From Populus alba (Eukaryota; Streptophyta; Magnoliopsida; Malpighiales; Salicaceae): a stretch of 64,000 bases of DNA. The stretch lies in NCBI RefSeq assembly GCF_005239225.2, contig NC_133284.1, forward strand, positions 6,787,770 through 6,851,769, in the 5' to 3' direction. A program made the translations under genes and the position numbers. Below, in pieces: positions 50,961 to 63,915 of this stretch (within the stretch, counting starts at the first letter, position 1; each line of letters begins with the position of its first letter). The notes below the pieces were generated by a model. The model did no database searches and had not been told where the DNA came from. It was given only the letters and a program-made list of their open reading frames with translations.

Positions 50961-51738
50961 AGATTTTTGTCCAACGTTTTAACTTAAAATGTATCATATG
51001 CATTCAAACAATGTGAATACGACATGATTACGCAAATACAATATATTTTAATTAATTGACCTTGCTTGAGCTAGTATGATAAAAAGTTTCTGATGAATGC
51101 GTCTTTGCAGCTCCCTAATGATCTTCCTTTGTTGTGTTTTGTGAATGAAGAATATGAAAAATATATCGCAACAATTTCTTGCAACTTCCAGGCAGAAATT
51201 AAAGAGTTTGTGTCATGTCCTTGTTGGTGATCTTTTATGGTTGGCCATGCGATATATTTTAGTTTTTGATGCCCAAAAAACATGAAGTCTTTTAGTATTG
51301 CTTATTGGCTTAAGCCTTATCGTATGTCTTGCATGCTTGTTATGTGATTTTGTTTGTTGATGCAAGCACATCAAACAGTGGTTTCTCTGGTGCTTGGGGG
51401 GCACTTATTTTTGAGTCATGCTGGGGACAAACTAGATTCTAGCTAGTGTCGATTAGTGCTACTCTCATTAGACCATAATTATTGCAGGGAAGTCAGCTCT
51501 CATAAGAATATAATATAAACTAAATTATGCTGGGGACAAAGCGATGATACATTGATATATGATAAAGAACTTGCAATATTATATAACTATGCCATTTCTT
51601 ATATGGGCGAGTAGGGAAAACATGGAAATCACTACTCATTGACACTTGTGACATGCTGCCCACGTCCTCACTTTGCCATATTCCTCCTCTTGTTCTTATA
51701 AGTAGTTAAATCTCTCAGTTTATTCTCATAGCTAGTTT
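50961..51738. other. Y3IP1 3' flank and promoter of next gene
   Basis: No gene. A TATA-like cttataag near 51696-51703 sits about 40 bases before the start of the next gene. Confidence 0.4.
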
Positions 51739-52884
51739 GTGCCCTTAAACATCATGGTCCCAGCTTCAGATATTGTCCTTCCCACTTCAAGTAATGGAAC
51801 TCTCGAAACACTTGAAATCTCTGATGATCTGGACTTCTGTGTGAGTACTGCTGAACATCTCCATGAGTTAAAATTCATGGCTATTGAAGAATCTAAAAAG
51901 TTGGTCAGAAAGGAGAGTATGCAAAAGGAAAAGCAGATTTCAGTGGATCCAATATCGTTGAGAGAATCATCAAGGAGGGAGTCTAGCTTCAATTTCATGC
52001 TGCCGCTAGTTTCAACTACTCCAACTCCAGACCTGCTACCACCTGTACTGCCTTCAAAATCCCAGCTTATAACCTGCAGCCTCCCCAGCTCAGCCTGCTC
52101 ATCTCCTTCGTTCAGCTTCACCATGTTGAAGAAGAAATGGAAAAACGAAAGCCAAGCATCTCCCCGCCAAATTGACAATATGGCCAGTCGACATTCTTCA
52201 GCACATGCTCCCCTCGCTGCTCAACAAGAAATTCACTTGCGAAGGAGCAAGTCTTGTGCAGAAGGGAGGACAGCTGCACCGGCTGATGAACTTGATCTTT
52301 GGTTCACCAGGCCAAATGCATGCAAATCCAATAACAGACCTCATGGACGCTTCAGAACTGAGGCTAGCAAAGAAGAGCTCATAACTGGTGAAAAGATGGA
52401 TTCCATTGATGATGGATTTAAATGCGGTGTGCTATGCTTGTACCTCCCAGGCTTCGCAAAGGGAAAACCAGTGAGACCAAAAAAGGAAGAAGTAAAAGTA
52501 GATATGGGAGATGTAATATCCAGGACAGTTTCTCTGGAAAAATTTGAATGTGGTTCATGGGCTTCATCGGCCATCATAAATGACCATGAAGATGATTCCA
52601 TGAATCTTTACTTTGATTTGCCAATGGAGTTGATCCAAACTAATTCCAATGATGCAACTTCACCGGTTGCTGCTGCCTTCGTCTTCGACAAGGATCGAAA
52701 AGGAGTTCTCAAAAGTTGTTCAACAAAAGCAGCACCCAGGAAATCCCATGAATCTTTTCGCCATGTTAGGTTTTCAACATCATCACCCACATCGCACCCT
52801 ACCTCACCAACTTCTTGCATTACACCTCGCTTGCAAAAGGCTAGGGAGGACTTCAATGCTTTCTTAGAAGCACAGGGTGCATGA
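51739..52884 (+). CDS. Unknown plant-specific protein, intronless
   Basis: A single frame of 381 codons (MPLNIMVPASD; Met6 at 51754 is an equally possible start). No enzyme domain is recognised. The protein is Ser/Pro-rich and looks largely disordered. Features: SFNFMLPLVSTTPTPDLLPP (about 80-100), a basic patch FTMLKKKWKNES, HLRRSKSCAEGR (about 167-178), FKCGVLCLYLPGFAKGKPVR (about 227-246), DVISRTVSLEKFECGSW, and a conserved-looking C-terminus with SFRHVRFSTSS and TPRLQKAREDFNAFLEAQGA. Ser-rich RRSKS and RTVS sites could be phosphorylated. The position next to Y3IP1 matches, as I recall, the unknown gene AT5G44660 and its paralogue AT4G20190. Codon-level coherence over 1.1 kb and a nearby TATA box support a real gene. 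Function unknown. Confidence 0.85.
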   Translation: MPLNIMVPASDIVLPTSSNGTLETLEISDDLDFCVSTAEHLHELKFMAIEESKKLVRKESMQKEKQISVDPISLRESSRRESSFNFMLPLVSTTPTPDLLPPVLPSKSQLITCSLPSSACSSPSFSFTMLKKKWKNESQASPRQIDNMASRHSSAHAPLAAQQEIHLRRSKSCAEGRTAAPADELDLWFTRPNACKSNNRPHGRFRTEASKEELITGEKMDSIDDGFKCGVLCLYLPGFAKGKPVRPKKEEVKVDMGDVISRTVSLEKFECGSWASSAIINDHEDDSMNLYFDLPMELIQTNSNDATSPVAAAFVFDKDRKGVLKSCSTKAAPRKSHESFRHVRFSTSSPTSHPTSPTSCITPRLQKAREDFNAFLEAQGA

Positions 52885-53655
52885 AATTTCTGCCGACTTC
52901 CTTTCCTTCTAGCATCGTGTTCTTCGTTTGTTGCAATCATGCAGTTTTGGATGACAGATTTTACCGAGTCTGATGCATCCTTCATTTTCCAGCCATATTC
53001 TGGGGATGAGCGAGAGAAGGTTGAACAATATAATTGTACAAGAATTTTTCCATTTGTTGTTCTTCTTTTGTTTCATGTATTGGGTTTGATAGAATGGTCT
53101 TCATGAGGTTGCTGTCAAATTAATTCCAGTGACCAATGAACCACCATGCAAATTTTCAGCATCTATCGATGGGTGAGATTTTGCACTTGGTAAGATTGAA
53201 AATCCGTTCAATTACCATGAGAGATCGAGTTGCTATAAGAAAGTAAACTGCCATGTTTCGTTGCTCCTATTCCTCTAAAATGTCATAACCTTGCCCAACA
53301 CCAAAGATAAGAACAGAAAGGAAAAAAAAAAAACTGTTCTAGCTATATTTAATGATACATCTGTCAAAATTCATTTAGGCCTTACCTTTCAGAATTACAA
53401 GAGCAGAAAAGGTCACTTTCAGTCAGTTGACCAGCCTAGTCTAATGCTGGCCATGATGATGAGTTCATGGTTGATTATATCCCTAAAATTTGTGGTAACT
53501 TTACCCTTTTAACACATTAATAGTTTCCTGTTTTCCTCAGATCAGGGAGTTTGGTGTCGTGCAACCTGTCATGTTTGTGTCTACTTGCTTTAGTTAATCA
53601 GCATTACTAAATTCTTCAACATTCGGGTATTCGATGATATTGATACATATGATCT
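52885..53655. other. Spacer between two convergent genes
   Basis: Holds the 3' flanks of the unknown gene (plus) and the GDSL gene (minus). No further gene seen. Confidence 0.5.
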
Positions 53656-55752
53656 CTAAAGGTCTGCAGTCCTATGACATGCCATTTTCAAAGGAACAGG
53701 TGGATCAGAAAATACTCCTGTAGAAATTTGATCAAATATAAATTTGTTTGCAGCTTCAGTGTAGTGCTCCCCATCCCAAACTACCCGTACCGAGGGGGTA
53801 TCACATGAACCCACTGTTTTTTGGGTACCGTTTATTGCAATGGTTGCTCCACATACAGCACCGCTGCTATAGTTATACAGGTTGCCATAGCCACAGCATG
53901 CTACAAGTGGAAGCTCAAATCCTGCAGTTTGCAAAGAAACCACATCAAATACATCTGGAAGATCAAAAGTCACAAATATAATATGTTGAATGAATAAGAG
54001 AAAATGATCATATCCTGCTAAGGTGATCGATGCAAGTAATTCTCAACGCGATTTGAGTGTAGTATAAGGTTTAAATACCATATGTTTTCGGCTCGCTGAA
54101 CAAAGCATACTTCAGAGAATAAACATCTACGTATGTGAATAAAGCTGCTGGAAAATCTCTCCTGAGTTGAAAAACACTTTCCTTCAACTTGTGATTAAAG
54201 TATTGAGCTACTTCATTGTAAGGCTTAGCGCAACCTGCAACATCTTTCTCTGCTGTGGGAAATCCAACTAAAATGTAACCGAGACAACCAATTGGTCCAG
54301 TGTTATGAATCCAGAATGATCTAGCTCCCAAATGGTATATGTTCTGCATCCACATACATCAACAAGACTCCACTCTTTTCAGCTACTGAAATTCTAAGAG
54401 ACTCGGAGGGGGGAACCATTTACATGCTATGTATAAATATTTACACTGAAATTGTTCTCGAGTCGCATACCTCAGCATTTGTTGAAAATGCATTAATCAT
54501 ATCAGGGACAGAAGCATTCACTTCCTCAACAGACATACTAAAAAATCCAGCCCCGAGATCATTTTGACCAATATCAAATGTGTATAAAGCTTTTTCAAAA
54601 TATTCTTCACGGGGCATCAACCTGGCAAAAATTCCTCCTACAGAACCAAGTTGTGCCAATTTAACGTTAATTAGTTAATCGAGCATCATCTTGAAAACAT
54701 GAAACCAATAAACTATGTTATAAGGGATACCTTCTTCCCTGATCAACTGTGACCTGGCTTTGAATCGCAAGAATTGCTCATACTGTACTCCAAGGTAGAA
54801 AGGACTGTATTCACCATTTGGCATAATACTAGTTGGTAAGGTAATGGTGGATGATGAAGTGGCAAAGTTTGCTCCATGTGTGAAGTTCGTCCCCAGAGAA
54901 TTCAAATATGCACTCAGATACGGAAGATCAAGACTCTTTGCTGAAAAAACACGGTTTTTTCAAGCTATTTAAATAAAAATAATAACTGGGAAAACCTCTG
55001 AATCTACTCCTAAACCTATCTACTCATTCTCAATTGAGTTCCAGATTTATGAATTTTATCAAATTCAATCTGAAATATTTCAAAATATTCTCAATCAAGC
55101 ATTTTGTTAATATTCATCAACATTTTCATCATTTTTTCTTCAAACTGGTGTCGTTTCAGCACATAACTATGCATATTAGACAAAAAAAAAATGTTAGTAA
55201 TGTTCATTATTTTTTCTGACAAATTTCTTCAAATCGACACCATTTTTATGGATAAAACATGTATATTAGGCTTAAACTAGTAAAAAAATTGATTAAAAAA
55301 ATGCAATTGAAAGAAAATTCATGAACTATAATCTCAAGATTCCAAAATCAGTGATCGCTACACAACTTAAGATGCAAATTAACTTGTATTGGTATATTTC
55401 TTTCATAAAACATTCTTAACATTTAATTTTTTAACTTGCTCGCCTTGAAACTATGAATCTATACTTTGGATTTTCCGAAGTTAAAAAAGAAAGACTTACA
55501 AATAAAATCTATAATAAGCCTTCCATCACAGTATCTCCCTGCTGGCATGTCAAAGTATGTCTCTCCATTGGGAAAGTTAGGGGGGGTGAAAGCAGCTGCC
55601 AATCCACCGGTATCGGAGTTGGAGTCACCAAAGTTAAAGATTGCTGGGAACTCACAGTTTTCGAAATCAAAGATGGTGTTGGAAGTTGCAAAAGGCATGG
55701 AAAAGGAGAGAAGAGTTATAAGATAGATTGTAGTACTAGGAATAAATTCCAT
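53656..55752 (-). CDS. GDSL esterase/lipase, secreted
   Basis: Five exons: 55752-55500, 54940-54731, 54637-54471, 54343-54079 and 53921-53656, all GT-AG, giving 386 aa, normal for the family. An N-terminal signal peptide (MEFIPSTTIYLITLLSFSMPFA) predicts entry to the secretory pathway. The SGNH hydrolase blocks are complete: block I FNFGDSNSDTGG with catalytic Ser44; block II Gly107 in THGANFA; block III GQND (178-181) with Asn180; block V with Asp348 and His351 in VWDGEHYTEAAN. Cys and Asn-X-Ser/Thr sites are consistent with an extracellular glycoprotein. It resembles the ENOD8/fucosidase-like GDSL group, whose members hydrolyse acyl or acetyl esters; the substrate cannot be read from sequence. 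An upstream in-frame Met (55800) would add 16 residues before the signal peptide and is less likely. The gene is convergent with its left neighbour. Confidence 0.95.
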
Positions 55753-58700
55753 GCTTGAAGTGAAAATTAGCTCTTTGTACGTGAAGCAAAGTTGGGTCAA
55801 AATTGCAAAAGGTAATGCTTTCGGCTCTCAGGTCAGACCAGGCCTCCGACAAACGCCACCAAAAAATAAACCCTCCGTGACGAAATCGATGACGATGTTT
55901 TTGCTATTGTTTGATTCTTCCACAGGAACATTTTATATGAAGTGGTTTCTACCATTAGCTAAACCTTGAAAAAAGAGACGTCGAATAATTAATAAGAGAC
56001 ATAATCGTGGGCTATGAGTGCGAGGCTAGACAGTAGTTAGATCTTGACGAGCGTTGGGCCGGAAGCCACTTGAAGATTGAAAGTATTTCATATTTACTAG
56101 GCATAGGCCTGGGCTGCGTTGCCTTCTACTAAAGACTAGCAAAATACCCTGAGGCCCTAACACAAAGGGCTTTAAAGCCTAATTGCCGATTTTGGGGGTT
56201 CATGTTAGACATCATAGGCCTAGCCCAGAGCCAACAGAACATTATGATTTTTTTTTTCTCTCAAACACAACACAATAATGATGCAAGTCGTGTAAATCTA
56301 CATTTTAATCCCTCGATTTTATTTTTTTAAGTTTGATCCCTTATGGTTTTGGAATGCTTGTTTAGGTTCCAGAGTTTATTTCTTTTCCATTTCAATTCCT
56401 AGAACTTGAGAGAGGAGAGAGAATGTTATCAAAAATTTTGTGAGAAAAAAAAATTTTGGGTGGTCAACTTATGGTCATTAATAACTTTAATTTTGGCACC
56501 CGTAGTTCATCTTTAAGAGTGGAACTTAATGAAAGTTGTTTTTTTTTATATATACAAAAAAAAAAAAATTGATTCGACCTTGAAATGTTTTTCTACTTGA
56601 TTTGATTTTGTGTTTTTAAGCTGAATAAAATGTGTTTTGTTGGCAGGAACACGGTTATAGTGGTTCATGGAGTGTGTGTTTTTTTTAATTATTTATAAAT
56701 AAAATAATTTATATTTATCTTTAAATAAATTATCTAATTATGTCATTCTTTTTAAATAATACTTAGCATCCTTCATGGTGATATCAACAATTTATTTCTT
56801 AATAAATATATATGAACATAATATGCATAAATTTATAAATGTATGAAATAACTATTTTTAAATTTTTTCTATATAATTTTCTCAATATATTAGATTTTAA
56901 TGTTTTTTAAATATATGACCTTTAAAATTATCAATTCATTATTTATTTATTTATTTTATTAAAAGTTGCTTTTAAGATTATGATTAAAAAAATTAAAAAA
57001 AAAAACATAAACTATGACAAAAAAAAAATATTTTGGCAACAAAAAGCCTGCATCAATGAGGGAAACATGATTTGATTACAGAAATACCTTTTTAGACTTA
57101 TTTCAAATAGTTATATTTTTTTATATATTTATTTTAGTTGCTTACAATTTATATCTAACAAACAACATAGCTAAAGAGATATTTTTAAAAAAAAAACACA
57201 CTAGTAAAAAAACAATAATTTATACTGACAATTAAATGTTTTCTACAAAATCTAAATTATTATGTTTGTGATGAAAAATCATATTTAATTCCGTGTAGTT
57301 AAATAAAAGAAAATTTGAATATGCATCCCATTTCACAAAATTAAATATTATCATGTGCATATATATATTTTATTTTTTTGCTTAAGTCTGCAATAATTTT
57401 TTTCATTTCATTAAGGATACCCATCAAAATTTTAATTTCCAATTAAAATCCTGACAAGACAAGAAAACATGTTTACAATATCAACACATTCTTCTCTCAT
57501 GTAAAAAAAAAAAAAATCAATGTCATGACTATAATCGGTGTCGCCGACGTCACGCTTCAAAAAGATTCTTTTGATGAATTTTTAATAAATTATATGCATG
57601 CATAATTAATGTATATACATAGCAACCTTAATATATTAAATACATCGTTTATGTAGTTTAAGGTATTGAACTACACGCAACCGTAACCATGACTGCTATT
57701 TAAAACCATGCCCGTCTGACATGGACAGCTGGACACTACACCCCTCACGTGATATGATGAAAATAACAATGTTACGTCACCGTCTCTCGTTGAAAATTCT
57801 ATGAAGACATGTTTTTCCTTGTAATTAGCTGTGATGGATTCTCGTGTACGATGTTTTGGTGTTAACTGAATCCGTATTCTTTTCATAAACCGGAAAAAAA
57901 AAAATCAAACAAAAAAAATAAAAAGAGCTAAGCAATTTATTGTTTCAATTATAATTGCATTTGTGGATTTAAATGGTGTGATTTTATATATATTAATTTG
58001 ATCATTTCATATTTATTTTTTTAATCTTAATTTGTTTTGATAGATTCAATATCAGGTTCACATGGAGTCAAAAAAAAAATCTTGTTATTAAATTGTTGCT
58101 TAATTTTATAAAATATTGTTTAAAATCATCCCATCAAGGGAAAGTAGAAAATAATGCTAGTGTGAAAACAAACTAGAGGAGAGAGAAAAAGAAAAAAAAA
58201 AGGATAAATAATTGATCTTCATAGCTCTATCATCACAACCAGCTTGTTGGAAGGAAGTTGACACAGATAAAAACAAAATAAAAAAAACATCAAGCACATG
58301 TAACACACAATTCTGTGGGATAGGATCACCATATAAGAAATTTTAATTCAAAATTTTGTTATTCCATATCTTCTCTTGAAGTAGTCTATATATCTAAGAG
58401 ATTTAAAAATTCTTTAAATAAACTCAAAAACCAACCAACACAAACTAGAAAAACTAAAAATAAAGGAAAAGTAATAAAACTTATAAACAAACTAGGAAAA
58501 ACAAAATTATTAAGCGTAATATTTAATCTCGTAAACTAAACAGAAAAAAATAAAAATAACTAAGGAAAAATATTTTCTTTTTTAAACAAAACCTATTGCA
58601 TTACTTAATTCGAGTTGGGAAAAACTCAACCTCAAATTTAAATTACCATTGTCTTGATCGTGTAGATATCCAATCAAGGCTCTCAAAACCCTTTTCTTTA

Positions 58701-60173
58701 TTCACTTAGAATATCATGGTTTAGAAATGCGACATTTGACTAAATGTTATGGTTGTGAGCCATGGCATAAATTATCATTTTGTCATGGTTCTCAACCACA
58801 ATATTAATTAGTAAATTGTTTTGATAAATGACTAGATATTTCAGAAAATAATCTGATTATTTTGGCTATTGTTTAGTTTTGTAGAATTTTGATTTGTTAA
58901 GACTGAAAAAGTTTATAAAATTATAGTTTTTGTTATTCTAAAATATAATTCACTTTACGAATCTTTAAGAGTTAAAAAATTTATAATCTTAATAAAACCT
59001 GCAAAAACCATAATAACTCCAATCAATAGTTTAATGATACTTAAAGACTAGGATGAGTTTGAATTTTGGTTGTTTTAATGGCAAAATAAAAGGATTTGAT
59101 GGGATTTTTAGAGAGACTGTGAGGGGTGATGTTTGGTTTTAGAGAGAAAAAAGTCATCTAATTTGTGTGTAGTTGTATTTAAATTTAAAATCTTTTTAAA
59201 ACTATATTAGTTTTTCAAATTTTTATTTTTATTATGCTAATGTTTCTTTTTTTTTAAAAAAAAAAACAATTTTGAAGGATGATGTTGACGAGTTATCTAC
59301 TTTAACAATTTAGAGATTCCCTGTTTAAAATCTCTTTCTTCGAGTTATGTCAGTATTCCCAGCATTGGATCTCAATCTTTTACTCATTGCTTGTCCAACG
59401 ATCGAGACCTCGGGACTTGTTAATTTGAGATTGCAACGTCGAATGCACAGGCACTGCCTGTTTAACTGAGCAGCCCAGCATTAAACTGCGTAGATGTTGA
59501 AATAATCAGATGGATGAGGTTGCTCGGGGAGATTACTCTCACTCGGTGGTCATCTGACTTCGACACAAAGATTTTATTAAGGGTATGGGTATGCTTCCGG
59601 TCAGTCGGTGGTGTTTTTTTCTGCAGGTCGATGAGATGGGTGTCTGGATTTCAGAGACGAGAAAAAAAAAATGAAGGTAGTGGCTAGGTTTTTTAATTTG
59701 ATAGCAAAAAAATAATATTTTGTATACAAGTATTTTTATTATTAAATATAATATAATGAAAATTATGTAAGTAATCAAATGTTTTTTTGTTGATTTTTTT
59801 TGTCAGAATGTTTAGCGTTAATATGCATATAAAATTCAAGAAATAAACTATAATTTTTTAAAATTCAGTAATCCAATGTAATTTCAACCAAATTATAAGA
59901 TTTTGAAGAAAATTTTCTCTATTTTAAACTATTAAAATTGAAATTTGCTTTATCAATTCGAGATTTAAATGAATTATGAAACATTTCATCGACAACCTCA
60001 GAATTCCTATGAGAAAGAAATTATTAAAATCAGTTCTAAATTAAAATAATCTTTAAGGATTTAATAAATAAATAAAGGATCAAAAATTGAAAGAAGAAGA
60101 AGAAGAAGAAGCACTGTTTGAATGAAACAGTGCTCTTCCTCTTACTGTTTACCGTGAAAGAACGAGGGACTTA
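55753..60173. other. Gene-free AT-rich spacer
   Basis: The first few hundred bases are upstream of the GDSL gene. The rest is AT-rich with homopolymers and an open frame at 57671-57886 lacking motifs. A small hairpin (AGCACTGTTT, loop GAATG, AAACAGTGCT) is at 60110-60134, right after a (GAA)n run. No gene recognised. Confidence 0.5.
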
Positions 60174-60972
60174 GACCCCGTTTGTTTGCTGGAAAGTAAT
60201 TTTATTTTTTGAAAGTGAATTCAGGGAAAATGAATTATTTTTCAATGTTTGGTAGTGTAATGAAAAATAAGTTGGAAAACACTTTCAAGTGTTTACTTAT
60301 GTTATGGAAAATGAGCTAAAAAATAATTTATTAATGTTTTATTTTTTTCAAGTTTATTAAAATAATGAGGAACAAATCTTACAAACTTAAAAAGTTGAAT
60401 GAGAATGAAATTGAAAAAAAATATAATTTCATAAATTATATTAAATAAAATAAATAATGATAAAAATAATAGAGATCAAATCTTAAAAAAAAAATGAAAG
60501 ATGAAGAAATTAAAATAATAATAATTAACATTTTATAAATTATTTCAAATAAAATAAATAACAATCAAAAGAATGAGGATCAAATTTAATATTTTAAAAT
60601 TTCAATAAAAAAATGATAAGGAAAAAGCAAATAACAATTATAAAAATAAAGATCAAAATTAATATAAAAATTAAATTTTAAGAGATGAAATTGAAAAATA
60701 AATATTCAAAACAAAATATATATAACAATCAAAAGTTTGAGGATCAAATTTGATATAATCAGCAAATAATATGACATTTTTAAATTTTTCACAACTTTCA
60801 GAAAGTGTTTTTCGTCCAAATTTTTCAGGAAAATATTTTTCTTGGAAACTAAACTAAATTTTTCTTTGATTGTAAAGTATTTTTCGTTGACCAACTTTTA
60901 TAATGACAAAAAACACATGAAAATTTTAAAAGTGATTTTTCAAAAATAATTTTTTAAGAAACAAAAATAGCC
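60174..60972. mobile_element. Non-autonomous element with TTA duplication (Harbinger-like)
   Basis: About 800 bp with imperfect long inverted ends: the left end reads GACCCCGTTTGTTTGCTGG and the right end on the opposite strand GGCTATTTTTGTTTCTT, with A/T-rich pairing continuing inward. It is flanked by TTA at 60171-60173 and 60973-60975. No transposase. The ends resemble those at 27786-27993. Confidence 0.5.
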
Positions 60973-61070
60973 TTAGGTTATATATAGGTTTCTTCTTCTT
61001 CTTCTTCTTTTTTTAAAAATAAATTACAAATCACATGTCAAAATAATAAATAAATAAATAATTAGGAACA

Positions 61071-61284
61071 GCAAACCCCCGAAGACTTTTCCACTCGGTG
61101 ATTGAACAGGTTTGTTATATATATATAGTATTAGCCGACATCATGAAGTTAGCTAGGCTTCTTCTTTTTTTGAAAAAAGAAAAATCAAATTACAAATCAC
61201 ATATCACATGCCAAAATAATAAATAAACAAAACAAATTGTTGAATCACCGAGTAATCAGGGAAAAGTGATCTTCGGGGGTTTGC
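61071..61284. repeat. Inverted repeat with about 130-bp loop
   Basis: The left arm 61071-61107 (gcaaacccccgaaga..cactcggtgatt) is the reverse complement, with one insertion and a few mismatches, of the right arm 61239-61284. A further direct repeat (caaattacaaatcacat-like) lies at about 61019-61060 and 61186-61225. It may be a small foldback element. Confidence 0.75.
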
Positions 61285-63915
61285 TTCCAAGTTCCGAATT
61301 ATTTGTTAGGTATTTGTCTGTATTCACCAAATTAACCAACCAACAAATAAGAACTGAAAATCCACAAGTACATCTGTAATGAAATAGTTCCAAAGGTATC
61401 GTATACTTTTCTGTCATAAACCTCCACAGTTCCACACCGACACCGTACCCTGTGAAATTACATCTTATCTGCTCAATTAATTCATCGTATTAAATTTGTA
61501 ATAAATAAATTTGACAAGGGATTGATAAGATTAGCAGTGGAAACTTAAATCTCAAACAGACATGATTTGTAGTTCTAACCACATGGAGCCATCAGCAGAA
61601 ATTTATAGCCACTGTTCATCGTCGTCGAGATTAAGTGCTCCACCGAACAGAGTAACTTTAGACCCACAAAATGATGTGATCGAGGAGGATGGATGAAAGC
61701 TTTTAATTCTCATTATTGCAATTATGGGTTGGTTTAGTACTCCGTGACTCGTCTTATTATAGAAAACTCACCTAACCCTGTGTTTCTCCCTCCCTCCCTC
61801 CCTCCCTCCCTGTGCTGTAACCTAGCCCAAACAGACTCAACGCAAAGCATAAATTGTCCAAATTCCTGCTCCACATGCTCTCATGTGCGTTGTCCCACAC
61901 TATACCATGTATTTAATGATGCCATCTATTTCTATAAAGGAAAAACAAGGCTATGAACAGTGTGGGAATGCTTTTTGGAGGTGCTCCTGCTGTTCTCCAA
62001 TAAGAACCTTTTCAACCTTATTTCCCTATAAAAATAACTTACGAGACAAATGGATAGCTAGCTAGATTAATAGATAAATAAACAAATATATATATAGGTG
62101 TAGCTTTGCCGTATTATCTTAATTAGACGGGGAGGTTCTTCTCTAACCGAAGCAAGGGACAAGGCAACAAAAGAAATATATTTTTCAACTTTTGACTTTG
62201 AAATCCTTCCTTTGGTAAGTGAAGCCATAACCATTCATTGGCATGGTAAATGAGATATTGACCCTCATGAGGCCTCATGTGACGATCATGCAACGACGAC
62301 GTCCTGGACGGTGAGTGGCCTCTTCCACAGGTCCCACGCCATGTCGCTTTCATTCCCAATATCATAATTTTCGTTTATGGAATATCATATGCTCCACAGT
62401 ATTATGATTAGAGACCAGGACTTGCAGGTTTATGCGTCCAAGAACATCTCAGTACTTAGCAGAGTGAATTCCTGTGTTAACTACCTTGGTGCTTGCTCGG
62501 AAGAGGATGACGACTGTGTAATATATTTCTTGAAGCAAAAGGAGAGAGAGAGAGAGAAAGGGGGTGGGAAATTAATCTGATCAATCATCTAGAGATATAA
62601 AAATGCAACCAAATTAATAATTAAAGGTGATGAGTGACAAAGCTACAGGACACGAAGTCTCTCTCAAAAATAGCTGGAGAAATGGGCTTGTGTAGAGCTA
62701 GCTAGCAGAAGCTGGCATTGTTCGTAAATGAAGCATGAAGAGAGCAGCGATTGCATGCTAGAGAATATTACAGTTGGTGTGTGGTTCCATTACCCTACCT
62801 TTCAGGGTATGGCCATAAAAACAGCCGTTGTCTCGCAATATTATTCCATTTCATCCATCACCTTAATTATTTTGTGTGTGAATTTTGTACGTCATTCACA
62901 AACACGTGAAGTGATGGGACCCACCAACCGAACCAAATTTATTAGCATTTCATATTTCTTTTTCTTATGAAATGCTTGCTGAGAATACAGGTAAGATAAA
63001 ATAATCATAGGATCTTTATTTTGAATCTCAAATATATCTAACCTAGTTGTTTAATCAAAATTAAATATTATTATTATTTTTAGTTGAAGCATGCACAAAC
63101 CAGTCCAAACATCTATATTAATAAAAAATTAATAATAATTATCTTTGGTAATTCGCGCACGCTATCTATTTTTTTATTTATAGGATATTTTAGGTCAGTT
63201 TATACGAATCAATTTAAATTTATATATATATATATATATATTAAATAAGATTGGTAAAATAAAAATTAATGCATGCATATTAATGGATAAAAAGAGCCAA
63301 ACTAAATACTTTTATAATATGATGAATAATGATTATTTTTTCATGGATTAGTTGAGAGAGGGGACATTTGAAAGGGACCACTATATTGTCACCCACATGT
63401 CCATTTCGACTTGTCAAAAAAGATTATAAAGGGAAAAGAGCAAAACAGCCTGTGGCTTTCATTGGAAACCATAGCACATGTTCACTTTAGTATTTTCAAT
63501 CGAAAACACAACGAAAGCATAAGGCCTCGACGAGGTATAAACCAAAAGGTGCGGAGGCTGGCACCATGAAAATCAAGCACATTGCTTTACCTCCCAAAGG
63601 TGGCTGGTGGGACATCGTACCGACACCGAATCACCCTTAATTTATGTGAAAAATAACTTGGCACGCAAATTTATATAAATACATACATATATATAGAAGA
63701 ATTCAAGGAATGGAGCACCTCCCATATTATTTCATACACCACCTGTATCTATACTCGTAAAAGAAAAAGAAAAAGAAAACAATATGATACACAAAAGAAC
63801 CCCCCCAATGAATATTTCTGATCTACCCAGCCTTCAGTAAAATAATAATAAAAAGAAAGGATAAAAAGTTACTACCGAGCAACTACATGGTATCGAAAGA
63901 AAATCCACCATCCAG
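61285..63915. other. Spacer with microsatellites
   Basis: Contains (TCCC)n at about 61784-61811, (GA)n near 62541-62560 and (AT)n near 63222-63240. Frames at 62123-62365, 62377-62580 and 62728-62970 have no recognised motif. The part nearest 63915 could be the 3' UTR of the partial gene at the edge. Confidence 0.45.

Noticed and set aside
51732..52178. 148-codon minus-strand frame
   Set aside because: It is antisense to the intronless unknown gene, which has a TATA box and coherent protein text on the plus strand.
52608..52985. 125-codon minus-strand frame
   Set aside because: It is a shadow of the same plus-strand gene.
53748..53981. Plus-strand frame over the last GDSL exon
   Set aside because: It is antisense to the GDSL esterase exon carrying the Asp-His catalytic pair.
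62123..62970. Cluster of short frames that might be a small gene or miRNA precursor
   Set aside because: No known mature miRNA sequence was recognised and no long inverted repeat was seen. The frames lack family motifs.
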